DNA of 6,443 nucleotides, from positions 1 through 6,443 of the forward strand of contig JACCUS010000020.1 of assembly GCA_013811715.1 (NCBI GenBank), in the 5' to 3' direction. Each line of letters opens with the position of its first letter. The stretch's first letter is position 1. A model generated the notes under the pieces. The model did no database searches. It was not told the DNA's origin and was given only the letters and a program-made list of their open reading frames with translations. Position numbers and translations under genes: made by a program. Source of the DNA: Nocardioidaceae bacterium. GTDB taxonomy: Bacteria > Actinomycetota > Actinomycetes > Propionibacteriales > Nocardioidaceae. Of the stretch, positions 1 through 5,000 are shown one piece after another.

Positions 1-339
1 GGACAGGACCCCAGCGTCGTAGTCGGCGCTCAGCTTCTCGACATCGAGCGTCTCCCCCAGGAACACCTGGCGGCTGAAGGTGCCGTAGGTACGCTCAGCG
101 ACGACGCGTTCGGTCTCCTCCGCGATCGTCGGGCGGCGTTCTGCGTGCACGGTCAAGACGTTCTGCTCGACGGTCAAGTCGATCGTGTCGGGGTCGACGC
201 CGGGAAGGTCGAGATCGATGTTGAACGTCTCTCCCTGCCGATACGCGTCCATCGGCATGACCGCTGGGCGGCCGCTGGTACCGAACATCGCCTCAGTCAG
301 TCGGTCCAGATCCCTAAAAGGATCGGTTCGCATCAACAT
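1..339 (-). CDS. Small heat shock protein, Hsp20/alpha-crystallin family (3' end outside window)
   Basis: This is an ATP-independent holdase chaperone that would bind unfolding proteins in the cytoplasm during heat or other stress. The visible 113 residues begin MLMRTDPFRDLDRLTEAMFG, an N-terminus I recognise from actinobacterial Hsp18-type proteins. The alpha-crystallin domain starts near residue 30 (MDAYRQGETFNIDLDLPGVDP) and continues through VLTVHAER to YGTFSRQVFLGETLDV. The A-x-x-x-x-G-V-L signature is entered at residues 105-112, just before the window edge, so only the end of the domain and the short C-terminal tail are missing. The ATG at 339 is preferred because AAAGGAGC lies 9 nt upstream; the ATG two codons later would sit too far from that site. 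It is transcribed away from an HspR-like regulator, which suggests stress-inducible repression. The family is certain; the individual paralogue name is not. Confidence 0.93.
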   Translation of the reverse strand, partial: MLMRTDPFRDLDRLTEAMFGTSGRPAVMPMDAYRQGETFNIDLDLPGVDPDTIDLTVEQNVLTVHAERRPTIAEETERVVAERTYGTFSRQVFLGETLDVEKLSADYDAGVLS

Positions 340-364
340 CAACGATCAGCTCCTTTCAGTGCTA

Positions 365-387
365 TCCGGTCGACATCGTCGATCGGA
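365..387. promoter_or_regulatory. Long interrupted palindrome in the hsp20 leader
   Basis: The left arm TCCGGTCGAC (365-374) and right arm GTCGATCGGA (378-387) match at 9 of 10 positions around a 3-nt centre ATC; the single mismatch is 369/383. The element lies downstream of the predicted hsp20 transcription start. It could therefore act as a DNA operator for a dimeric regulator or fold in the mRNA as a hairpin ending about 8 nt before the AAAGGAGC ribosome binding site. The sequence alone does not distinguish these roles. Confidence 0.45.
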
Positions 388-405
388 ATATCTAAGGTGG
401 ATACC

Positions 406-420
406 AGAGATTTTATCTCT
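406..420. promoter_or_regulatory. Perfect interrupted palindrome on the hsp20 -10 box
   Basis: AGAGAT-TTT-ATCTCT has 6-bp arms with no mismatch and a 3-nt centre. It covers the predicted -10 hexamer of the hsp20 promoter and lies 55 nt upstream of the hspR-like start codon. It is a candidate operator for the neighbouring MerR-type regulator. It does not resemble the HAIR element known for HspR (CTTGAGT-N7-ACTCAAG), so the binding protein is an inference from position only. Confidence 0.4.
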
Positions 421-439
421 CCGCACGGACAGATGTCAA
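410..439 (-). promoter_or_regulatory. Sigma70-type promoter for hsp20
   Basis: On the minus strand there is a perfect -35 hexamer TTGACA (434-439) and a TAAAAT -10 hexamer (410-415, five of six matches to consensus), separated by 18 nt. This is unusually close to consensus for a high-GC actinobacterium. The predicted transcript would start near 403 and have a leader of about 64 nt before the hsp20 ATG. The -10 hexamer lies inside the palindrome at 406-420, so a protein bound there would block initiation. The start point is inferred, not mapped. Confidence 0.6.
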
Positions 440-475
440 GGTCTCGAAACGACGAAATTTTGGGAGGTGGTGCGG

Positions 476-790
476 ATGCGCGATCTCGGATCTGACCACG
501 CGGTCTTCGGTATCTCGGTGACGTCGGAGCTGACCGGCGTCCAGCCGCAGGCGCTGCGCGACTACGAGGCACGGGGCCTGCTCGACCCCCACCGCACGGC
601 GGGTGGCACCCGCCGTTACAGTACGTCGGACGTCGAGCTCGTCAACCGCATTGCGACACTTCTGGCGAGCGGGCTCAACCTCGCAGGAGCCCGCCGAGTG
701 CTGGAGCTGGAGGCCGAGACCGCACAGCTACGCGCGGAGGTCAACAGCCTGCGCAAGCGGCGCGTTAATGCCTCAGATCAGCCGTTGTAG
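476..790 (+). CDS. HspR-like MerR-family transcriptional regulator
   Basis: This 104-residue DNA-binding protein is a probable repressor of the divergent hsp20 gene. The MerR-type helix-turn-helix spans residues 13-31 (ISVTSELTGVQPQALRDYE), followed by a wing with RTAGGTRRYS at 40-49 and a second helix SDVELVNRIATLLASG. The stretch GLNLAGARRVLELE (66-79) closely matches the corresponding HspR segment, and a charged, probably coiled-coil helix occupies roughly 72-96. The protein has no cysteine, which argues against a metal-sensing or redox MerR type. The ATG at 476 is chosen because GGGAGG (462-467) sits 8 nt upstream; the open frame continues further 5' without ribosome binding support. The stop codon overlaps the 3' end of the convergent pth gene by 13 nt. 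HspR proteins usually accompany dnaK, and no dnaK is visible here, so its targets may be limited to hsp20. Confidence 0.85.
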   Translation: MRDLGSDHAVFGISVTSELTGVQPQALRDYEARGLLDPHRTAGGTRRYSTSDVELVNRIATLLASGLNLAGARRVLELEAETAQLRAEVNSLRKRRVNASDQPL

Positions 791-1398
791 CGGTTCTGGG
801 TCTGCTCCAGTCCTTCGGTGACGAGCGACTCGACCGAGTCCGCCGCCGTCTGCACATGCAGGTCGAGCTCGCGCTTCTCCGCGGCGGAGAACGGGCTCAG
901 CACGAAGTCGGCGGCGTCTTGGCGCCCTGGCGGACGGCCGACTCCGATCCGGACCCGGTAGAACTCGCCGGTGCCCAGCGACTTGCGGATCGACCTGAGC
1001 CCGTTGTGGCCGTTGTCGCCGCCGCCGTGCTTGACCCGCAAGTCGCCGTACGGGATGTCGATCTCGTCATGGATCACGACGAGCCGGTCGGGCTCGGCCT
1101 TGTAGAAGTTGAGCAACGCCGACACCGGGCCGCCGGACTCGTTCATGTAACACCGGCCGCGCCCGAGGACGGTGCGCACCCCCGGCAGACCCGCCAGCCG
1201 GCCCTCGACCGCCAGCGCGCGACCGCTCTTGTGGGCCTTCCAGCCGCCACCCATCCGCTCGGCAAGCTCGTCCGCGACGAGGTAGCCGACGTTGTGACGC
1301 GTCGAAGCGTACGACGGGCCGGGGTTGCCCAGCCCGACAACGACCCAGCCGTCGTACGGCGTCGCGGCCCTCGGCTCGTGTGTGCGCCGAAGGATCAC
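778..1398 (-). CDS. pth: Peptidyl-tRNA hydrolase
   Basis: The enzyme cleaves the ester bond of peptidyl-tRNAs that drop off ribosomes, recycling tRNA in the cytoplasm. The 206-residue product has the Pth fold signatures: VVVGLGNPGPSYASTRHNVGY (19-39) with substrate-binding Asn25 and catalytic His35, CYMNESGGP with Met85-Asn86, VVIHDEIDIPYGDLRVKHGGGDNGHNGLRS with Asp111 and Asn132, and the tail VRIGVGRPPGR...FVLSPF. These correspond to N10, H20, N68, D93 and N114 of the E. coli enzyme. The segment before the MN motif reads GRGRC where many homologues have a KPxTY-like sequence. The start is GTG at 1398, whose GTGA overlaps the stop of the upstream bL25 gene by 4 nt and implies translational coupling. 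No in-frame start close to the GLGNPG motif offers a better alternative. The 3' end overlaps the convergent regulator gene by 13 nt. Confidence 0.96.
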   Translation of the reverse strand: MILRRTHEPRAATPYDGWVVVGLGNPGPSYASTRHNVGYLVADELAERMGGGWKAHKSGRALAVEGRLAGLPGVRTVLGRGRCYMNESGGPVSALLNFYKAEPDRLVVIHDEIDIPYGDLRVKHGGGDNGHNGLRSIRKSLGTGEFYRVRIGVGRPPGRQDAADFVLSPFSAAEKRELDLHVQTAADSVESLVTEGLEQTQNRYNG

Positions 1399-2129
1399 CC
1401 CTCGGAACGGTTGCCGACCGGCTCGGCGGACTCGCCACCCCCGCCAGCCTCGCCGCCCTCGGCGGCGGATTCGCCTTCCCCGGCGGCGGATTCGCCTTCG
1501 CCGGCTTCTCCCTCGATCGCTCCGGCCTCGTCGTACTCGATGCCCATCTCGGCCTCGGCCTCGGCCAGCTCGGCCTCGAGGTCCTCAGCGGTGGGCGCCG
1601 CACTGACGTTCACGATGAGGGCTTCCTCGTCGAGGCTCAACGTCGTACCCGAGGGCAAGACGAGGTCCTTCGCCAGGATCTGGGACCCGACACCGAGACC
1701 CTCGATGCTGACCTCGATCGTCTCGGGAATGTGGGTGGCCTCCGCCTCGACCTCGACCGAGGCGTGGTCGACGGTCACCAGAGTGTCGGGCCCAGCCTCG
1801 CCGACGAGCACGACTCGGACCTCGACGGTGACCTTCTCGCCTCGGGTGACGATGATCAGGTCGGCGTGCTCGATGAAGCCCTTGATCGGGTCACGCTGAA
1901 CCTGCTTGGGCAGCGCCAGCTGGCTGCCGCCGTCGATCTCGATCGAGAGCAGGGCGTTGGCCGTCTTGAGCGCCAGCATCAGGTCGTGGCCGGGCAGCGT
2001 GATATGCACGGGGTCGGTGCCATGGCCGTAAAGCACTGCAGGGACCTTGTCATCACGGCGGATACGACGAGCGGCACCCTTGCCGAACTCGGTGCGGGAC
2101 TCGGCCTTGATCTTGACCTCTGATGACAC
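1395..2129 (-). CDS. rplY: 50S ribosomal protein bL25, long CTC form
   Basis: The protein binds 5S rRNA in the central protuberance of the large subunit. The 244-residue product has the N-terminal L25 domain (about 1-95: KIKAESRTEFGKGAARRIRRDDKVPAVLYGHG) and the C-terminal CTC beta domain (about 98-180: VTVEVRVVLVGEAGPDTLVTVDHASVEVEA...IPETIEVSIEGLGVG). This is the general-stress-protein-like long form. An acidic low-complexity tail follows from about 181 to 244, containing a repeated GEGESAA heptad at 210-223. The GTG start at 2129 is supported by AAGGAG about 6 nt upstream. It lies 118 nt after prs and overlaps pth by 4 nt. In M. tuberculosis an lpqT gene lies between the equivalents of prs and rplY; here there is no gene in the gap. 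The tail length is unusual for the family and may be lineage-specific. Confidence 0.96.
   Translation of the reverse strand: MSSEVKIKAESRTEFGKGAARRIRRDDKVPAVLYGHGTDPVHITLPGHDLMLALKTANALLSIEIDGGSQLALPKQVQRDPIKGFIEHADLIIVTRGEKVTVEVRVVLVGEAGPDTLVTVDHASVEVEAEATHIPETIEVSIEGLGVGSQILAKDLVLPSGTTLSLDEEALIVNVSAAPTAEDLEAELAEAEAEMGIEYDEAGAIEGEAGEGESAAGEGESAAEGGEAGGGGESAEPVGNRSEG
1461..1502. repeat. Tandem 21-bp duplication in the bL25 acidic tail
   Basis: Units 1461-1481 and 1482-1502 are identical except for one base near the end (20 of 21 match). On the minus strand each encodes GEGESAA. A further triplicate hexamer TCGGCC occurs at 1549-1566 in the same tail region (encoding Ala-Glu pairs). The phase keeps the reading frame, which suggests slippage expansion within a tolerant disordered tail. 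Confidence 0.85.
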
Positions 2130-2163
2130 GGAAGACTCCTTGGCTCTGTGCAGGCGACCCCCG

Positions 2164-2192
2164 ATCTTAGCCGCGATCCCGGCTGACGGGAA
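2164..2192 (-). promoter_or_regulatory. Possible internal promoter for rplY-pth
   Basis: In the 118-nt gap between prs and rplY the minus strand carries TAAGAT (2164-2169) as a -10 hexamer and TTCCCG (2187-2192) at a 17-nt spacing. The -10 match is fair and the -35 match is weak. The leader to the GTG start would be about 27 nt. A short hairpin-forming pair (AGCCG / CGGCT, 2169-2184) overlaps the spacer, but no T tract follows, so I do not call a terminator behind prs. Confidence 0.3.
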
Positions 2193-2247
2193 ATCCTCAG
2201 GAACGGGGCGCCGATCGGACGGGCCGCGACCGGATGGGGATGCCAGG

Positions 2248-3228
2248 TCAGGCGCGGCCGTCGAACAGGCTGGTGACCGAGCCGTCTTCGAAGACCTCGC
2301 GGATCGCCCGGCTGATCAGCGGGGCGATCGACAAGGTGGTCAACTTGTCGAACGTCCGGTCGTCGGTGATCGGCAAGGTGTTGGTCACGATGACCTCACA
2401 TGCCCGAGAGTTCTTGAGCCGGTCGACCGCAGGCCCGGACAGGATCGCGTGGGTTGCGGCGATCACTACGTCGGAGGCCCCCGCCGCCAACAATCCCTCG
2501 GCTGCCCGCACGACTGTGCCGCCGGTGTCGATCATGTCGTCGACGAGAATGCAGACGCGGTCCTTGACCTCACCCACCACCCGGTTGGCGATCATCTCAT
2601 TGGGTCGGGTGCTGTCTCGGGTCTTGTGGATAAACGCCAGCGGCACTCCCCCGAGTCGCGAGGACCACTGCTCCGCCACCTTGATCCGACCCGCGTCCGG
2701 CGAGACCACAGCCAACGACTCGTGCCCGTACCGCTGGGAGACGTAGTCGGTCAGGATCGGCTGGGCCAGCAGGTGGTCGACCGGCCCGTCGAAAAATCCC
2801 TGGATCTGCGACGTGTGGAGGTCGACGCAGATCAGCCGGTCGGCGCCGGCGGTTTTGAACATGTCGGCCATCAGGCGCGCAGAGATCGGTTCGCGGCCGC
2901 GGTGCTTCTTGTCCTGGCGCGCGTACCCGTAGAACGGCAGCACCACGGTGATCCGCTTGGCCGATGCGCGCTTGAGCGCGTCGACCATGATCAGGTGCTC
3001 CATGATCCACTGGTTGATAGGGGCGGTGTGGCTTTGGATGACGAAGGCGTCGCTGCCCCGAACCGACTCCTCGAACCTGACGTAGATCTCGCTGTTCGCG
3101 AAGTCGTACGCCGACGTCGGCACCAGCGACGTCTCGAGCAGCTCGGCGACCTCCGCTGCCAGGTGCGGATGCGCCCGGCCTGAGAAGAGCATCAAGTTCT
3201 TCTCGGTGGTGCGCTTGAGGCCGGTCAT
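2248..3228 (-). CDS. prs: Ribose-phosphate pyrophosphokinase (PRPP synthetase), class I
   Basis: The enzyme transfers pyrophosphate from ATP to ribose 5-phosphate to make PRPP, the precursor of purines, pyrimidines, NAD, histidine, tryptophan and, in some actinobacteria, decaprenyl-phospho-arabinose. The 326-residue length fits the family. Visible motifs are the N-terminal FANSEIYVRFEESVRG (43-58), VVLPFYGYARQDKKHRGREPISARL (95-119) for ATP and regulatory-site contacts, DLHTSQIQGFF (136-146) with metal-binding His138, SPDAGRIKVAEQW (176-188), the catalytic flexible loop KTRDSTRPNE (202-211) and the PRPP loop VDDMIDTGGTV (229-239). The ATG at 3228 was chosen because it overlaps the glmU stop as ATGA and has GGAGGAG just upstream. 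The frame extends 32 codons further 5' into glmU, but that extension is a low-complexity Gly/Arg shadow. Overlap with glmU implies co-translation from one mRNA. Confidence 0.97.
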   Translation of the reverse strand: MTGLKRTTEKNLMLFSGRAHPHLAAEVAELLETSLVPTSAYDFANSEIYVRFEESVRGSDAFVIQSHTAPINQWIMEHLIMVDALKRASAKRITVVLPFYGYARQDKKHRGREPISARLMADMFKTAGADRLICVDLHTSQIQGFFDGPVDHLLAQPILTDYVSQRYGHESLAVVSPDAGRIKVAEQWSSRLGGVPLAFIHKTRDSTRPNEMIANRVVGEVKDRVCILVDDMIDTGGTVVRAAEGLLAAGASDVVIAATHAILSGPAVDRLKNSRACEVIVTNTLPITDDRTFDKLTTLSIAPLISRAIREVFEDGSVTSLFDGRA

Positions 3229-4685
3229 GAGTGCTCCTCCTCTGTCGCAGCCGCTGCCGCTGCCTCCGTTGCCGCCATGGCCGCATCTGCCGCGGCCGTC
3301 CCTGCCCGCTTGCGCAGCACCCAATCCTCAACGTGACGCTGCGGGCCGGTGCTCACTGAAAGGGCGCCGGGCGGCACGGCTCGGCGTACGACCGTGCCTG
3401 CTCCGGTGGCCGCGCCGTCGCCGATGTCGACCGGGGCCACGAAAGTGTTGTTGGCACCGGTCCTGCAGTGCGCTCCCACACTCGTGCGGTGCTTGGCCAG
3501 CCCGTCGTAGTTGGCGAAGATTGTGCCGGCGCCGATGTTGGAGTGGGTGCCGATCTCGGCGTCGCCCACGTAGGACAGATGCGGCACCTTCGCGCCGTCG
3601 GCGATCTCGGCGTTCTTGGTCTCGACGAATGTGCCGATCCTGCCGCCTGTCCCCAAGACCGTGCCTGGACGAACGTAGGCGAAGGGGCCGACGTGGCTCC
3701 CCGCCCCGAGGACCGCCTGCGACCCGTGCGTACGGACGACACGCGCCCCGACTCCGACGACCACGTCGGTAAGCGTGGTGTCGGGCCCGATGACCGCACC
3801 CGACGCCACCTGCGTGCTGCCGTGCAGCTGCACACCGGGCTCGAGCGAAACGTCAGCAGCGAGCAGGACGCCGACGTCGACCCACGTCGTGGTCGGATCG
3901 ATGACCTCGACGCCCTCGGCCATCCAGTGTGAAAGCGTTCGGCGGTTTAGCTCGGCGCCGAGCCGGGACAGCTGAGCCCGCGTGTTGACGCCCTCGGTCT
4001 GCCAGCCGTCGTCGGTCCGCACCGCCCCCACCCGATGCCCGTCCGCACGCGCGATCGCGACCGCGTCGGTGAGGTACATCTCGCCTTTGGCGTTGTCGGT
4101 CCCGATGCGGCCCAACGCGTCGCGGAGGACCGCGGCCTGGTAGGCGAAGATCCCGGAGTTGATCTCGTTGACGGCCCGCTGGTCGTCGGTGGCGTCCTTC
4201 TCCTCGACGATTGCGGCGACCGCGCCGGTGTCGTCGCGGATGATGCGTCCGTACCCGAACGGGTCGGGCACCTGGGCGGTCAGCACGGTGACGGCGTTGC
4301 CGTCGGACTCATGCGCCGCCATCAGGTCGGCCAGCGTCTCGGTGGTCTGGAGCGGTACGTCGCCGTACGTGACCAGCACGGTGCCCTCGACCATGGGAAG
4401 CGCTTCAAGCCCGGCGAGCACAGCATGCGCGGTGCCGAGCTGTTGGGCTTGCACTGCGACGAAGGCGGCCCGGTCTATCGCCGTGACGTGCGGCGCCACC
4501 TCGTCGCGGCCGTGCCCGACGACGACGCAGAGGTGGTCCGGCTGCGTGCCGCGGGCGGCCAGAAGGACGTGGCCCACCAGGCTGCGGCCGCCGATGCGGT
4601 GCAGCACCTTGGGGGTCGCGGACCTCATCCGGGTGCCCCCGCCGGCCGCGAGCACGACGACTGCTGCTGGCGGGTGTGACGTCAC
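3225..4685 (-). CDS. glmU: Bifunctional GlcNAc-1-phosphate uridyltransferase / glucosamine-1-phosphate acetyltransferase
   Basis: GlmU acetylates glucosamine 1-phosphate and couples it to UTP, giving UDP-GlcNAc for peptidoglycan and other envelope polymers. The N-terminal pyrophosphorylase domain shows LAAGGGTRMRSATPKVLH (12-29), GDVPL (108-112) with metal ligand Asp109, EINSGIF (174-180) and EGVN (231-234). The C-terminal left-handed beta-helix carries the acetyltransferase residues Arg339, Lys357, His369 (catalytic), Tyr372, Asn383 and Lys398, each six positions after its E. coli counterpart. An Ala-rich tail (about 462-480) ends in an acidic EEEHS and follows the conserved fold. The GTG at 4685 is supported by GGAG 5 nt upstream. 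A tRNA-Gln ends 19 nt before the start, and the stop overlaps prs by 4 nt. The gene is intact, with all key residues present. Confidence 0.97.
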   Translation of the reverse strand: MTSHPPAAVVVLAAGGGTRMRSATPKVLHRIGGRSLVGHVLLAARGTQPDHLCVVVGHGRDEVAPHVTAIDRAAFVAVQAQQLGTAHAVLAGLEALPMVEGTVLVTYGDVPLQTTETLADLMAAHESDGNAVTVLTAQVPDPFGYGRIIRDDTGAVAAIVEEKDATDDQRAVNEINSGIFAYQAAVLRDALGRIGTDNAKGEMYLTDAVAIARADGHRVGAVRTDDGWQTEGVNTRAQLSRLGAELNRRTLSHWMAEGVEVIDPTTTWVDVGVLLAADVSLEPGVQLHGSTQVASGAVIGPDTTLTDVVVGVGARVVRTHGSQAVLGAGSHVGPFAYVRPGTVLGTGGRIGTFVETKNAEIADGAKVPHLSYVGDAEIGTHSNIGAGTIFANYDGLAKHRTSVGAHCRTGANNTFVAPVDIGDGAATGAGTVVRRAVPPGALSVSTGPQRHVEDWVLRKRAGTAAADAAMAATEAAAAAATEEEHS

Positions 4686-4704
4686 AGCTGCTCCTCGCGT
4701 CTCG

Positions 4705-4777
4705 CTCCCCCGCCTGGCTTCGATCCAGGACCTCGAGCTTCAAAGGCTCGCGGGCTGCCGGGTTACCCCACAGGGGA
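4705..4777 (-). tRNA. tRNA-Gln (anticodon UUG)
   Basis: The minus strand folds as a complete 73-nt cloverleaf. The acceptor stem pairs TCCCCTG with CGGGGGA (one T-G pair). The D arm is GGGT/GCCC with a 9-nt loop holding A14, GG and A21. The anticodon stem CGAGC/GCTCG closes loop CTTTGAA with anticodon TTG. The variable loop is the 4-nt AGGT, and the T stem is CCTGG/CCAGG. The discriminator base is G, and CCA is not encoded (CGA follows). The T loop reads ATCGAAG, so its first base is A instead of the nearly invariant U54. A15 and the last variable base T can form the usual tertiary pair. The 3' end lies 19 nt before glmU on the same strand, so the two are probably co-transcribed and separated by tRNA processing. 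I found this by hand folding. Confidence 0.9.
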
Positions 4778-5000
4778 TTGCGTGGCGTGCTCCGTTGGCG
4801 GCGCACCCCTGCGTGGCCACAGTCTGCCACAGCGACCCGGCAGGCTGGCGGGCCGGACGGCCCTTAGCCATAGCCGCGGCGAGTGCCAGTGGTGCCTGTG
4901 GGTAAGGACACGCTGAGAAGCCCTTCCCACCTACGACACCGTAGGTTACGGTTGCGTAAGTATCGAGTATCTGTTTCCGACCCCAAAGGGATGGACTGAC
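4778..5000. other. Divergent intergenic spacer between tRNA-Gln/glmU and the desaturase
   Basis: This 223-nt stretch has no convincing gene. It must hold the promoter for tRNA-Gln-glmU-prs (minus strand) and that for the desaturase (plus strand), but I see no clear -35/-10 pair for either. It contains an inverted repeat GTGGC/GCCAC (4813-4830) with a GCCACAG direct repeat, and a GC-rich hairpin GGGCCG-GA-CGGCCC (4850-4863) without a T tract. The TACG/CGTA palindrome array at 4929-4959 is listed separately. An AAAGGGATGG ribosome binding region precedes the desaturase ATG. Confidence 0.7.
4929..4959. promoter_or_regulatory. Interleaved palindromic operator upstream of the desaturase
   Basis: Three exact palindromes overlap in 31 bp: ACCTACG-ACAC-CGTAGGT (4929-4946), ACCGTA-GGT-TACGGT (4938-4952) and TTACG-GTTG-CGTAA (4946-4959). 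They are built from four half-sites, TACG at 4932, CGTA at 4940, TACG at 4947 and CGTA at 4955, at 8-7-8 bp steps. The outer two palindromes have centres 15 bp apart, an arrangement compatible with two overlapping repressor dimers. The array ends 41 nt before the desaturase ATG, where it would cover or abut the promoter. The natural candidate ligand is the TetR-family protein encoded just behind the desaturase. No -10 hexamer is clear. Confidence 0.7.

Noticed and set aside
421..445. Possible HAIR element for HspR around the CTTGA half-site in the spacer
   Set aside because: Only one half (TGTCAAG, 434-440) is present, with no matching partner at the correct spacing. The same bases are better explained as the -35 box.
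185..475. N-terminal extension of the hspR-like frame to 185
   Set aside because: It would overlap the hsp20 gene and promoter. The MerR domain begins after 476, and the ribosome binding site at 462-467 supports the short form.
856..1899. 347-codon open frame on the plus strand
   Set aside because: It lies antisense to pth and rplY, which are certain genes. Its composition is the usual GC-driven shadow and no family is recognisable.
2169..2184. Hairpin AGCCG/CGGCT behind prs as a terminator
   Set aside because: The stem is only 5 bp and lacks a T tract, and it overlaps the candidate rplY promoter.
2047..3183. 378-codon plus-strand open frame opposite prs
   Set aside because: The prs motifs are complete on the minus strand, and the plus-strand product is a low-complexity Asp/Arg/Gly-rich shadow.
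4850..4863. GC hairpin GGGCCG-GA-CGGCCC as a terminator
   Set aside because: No T tract follows on either strand, and no gene ends here; both flanking genes point away from it.
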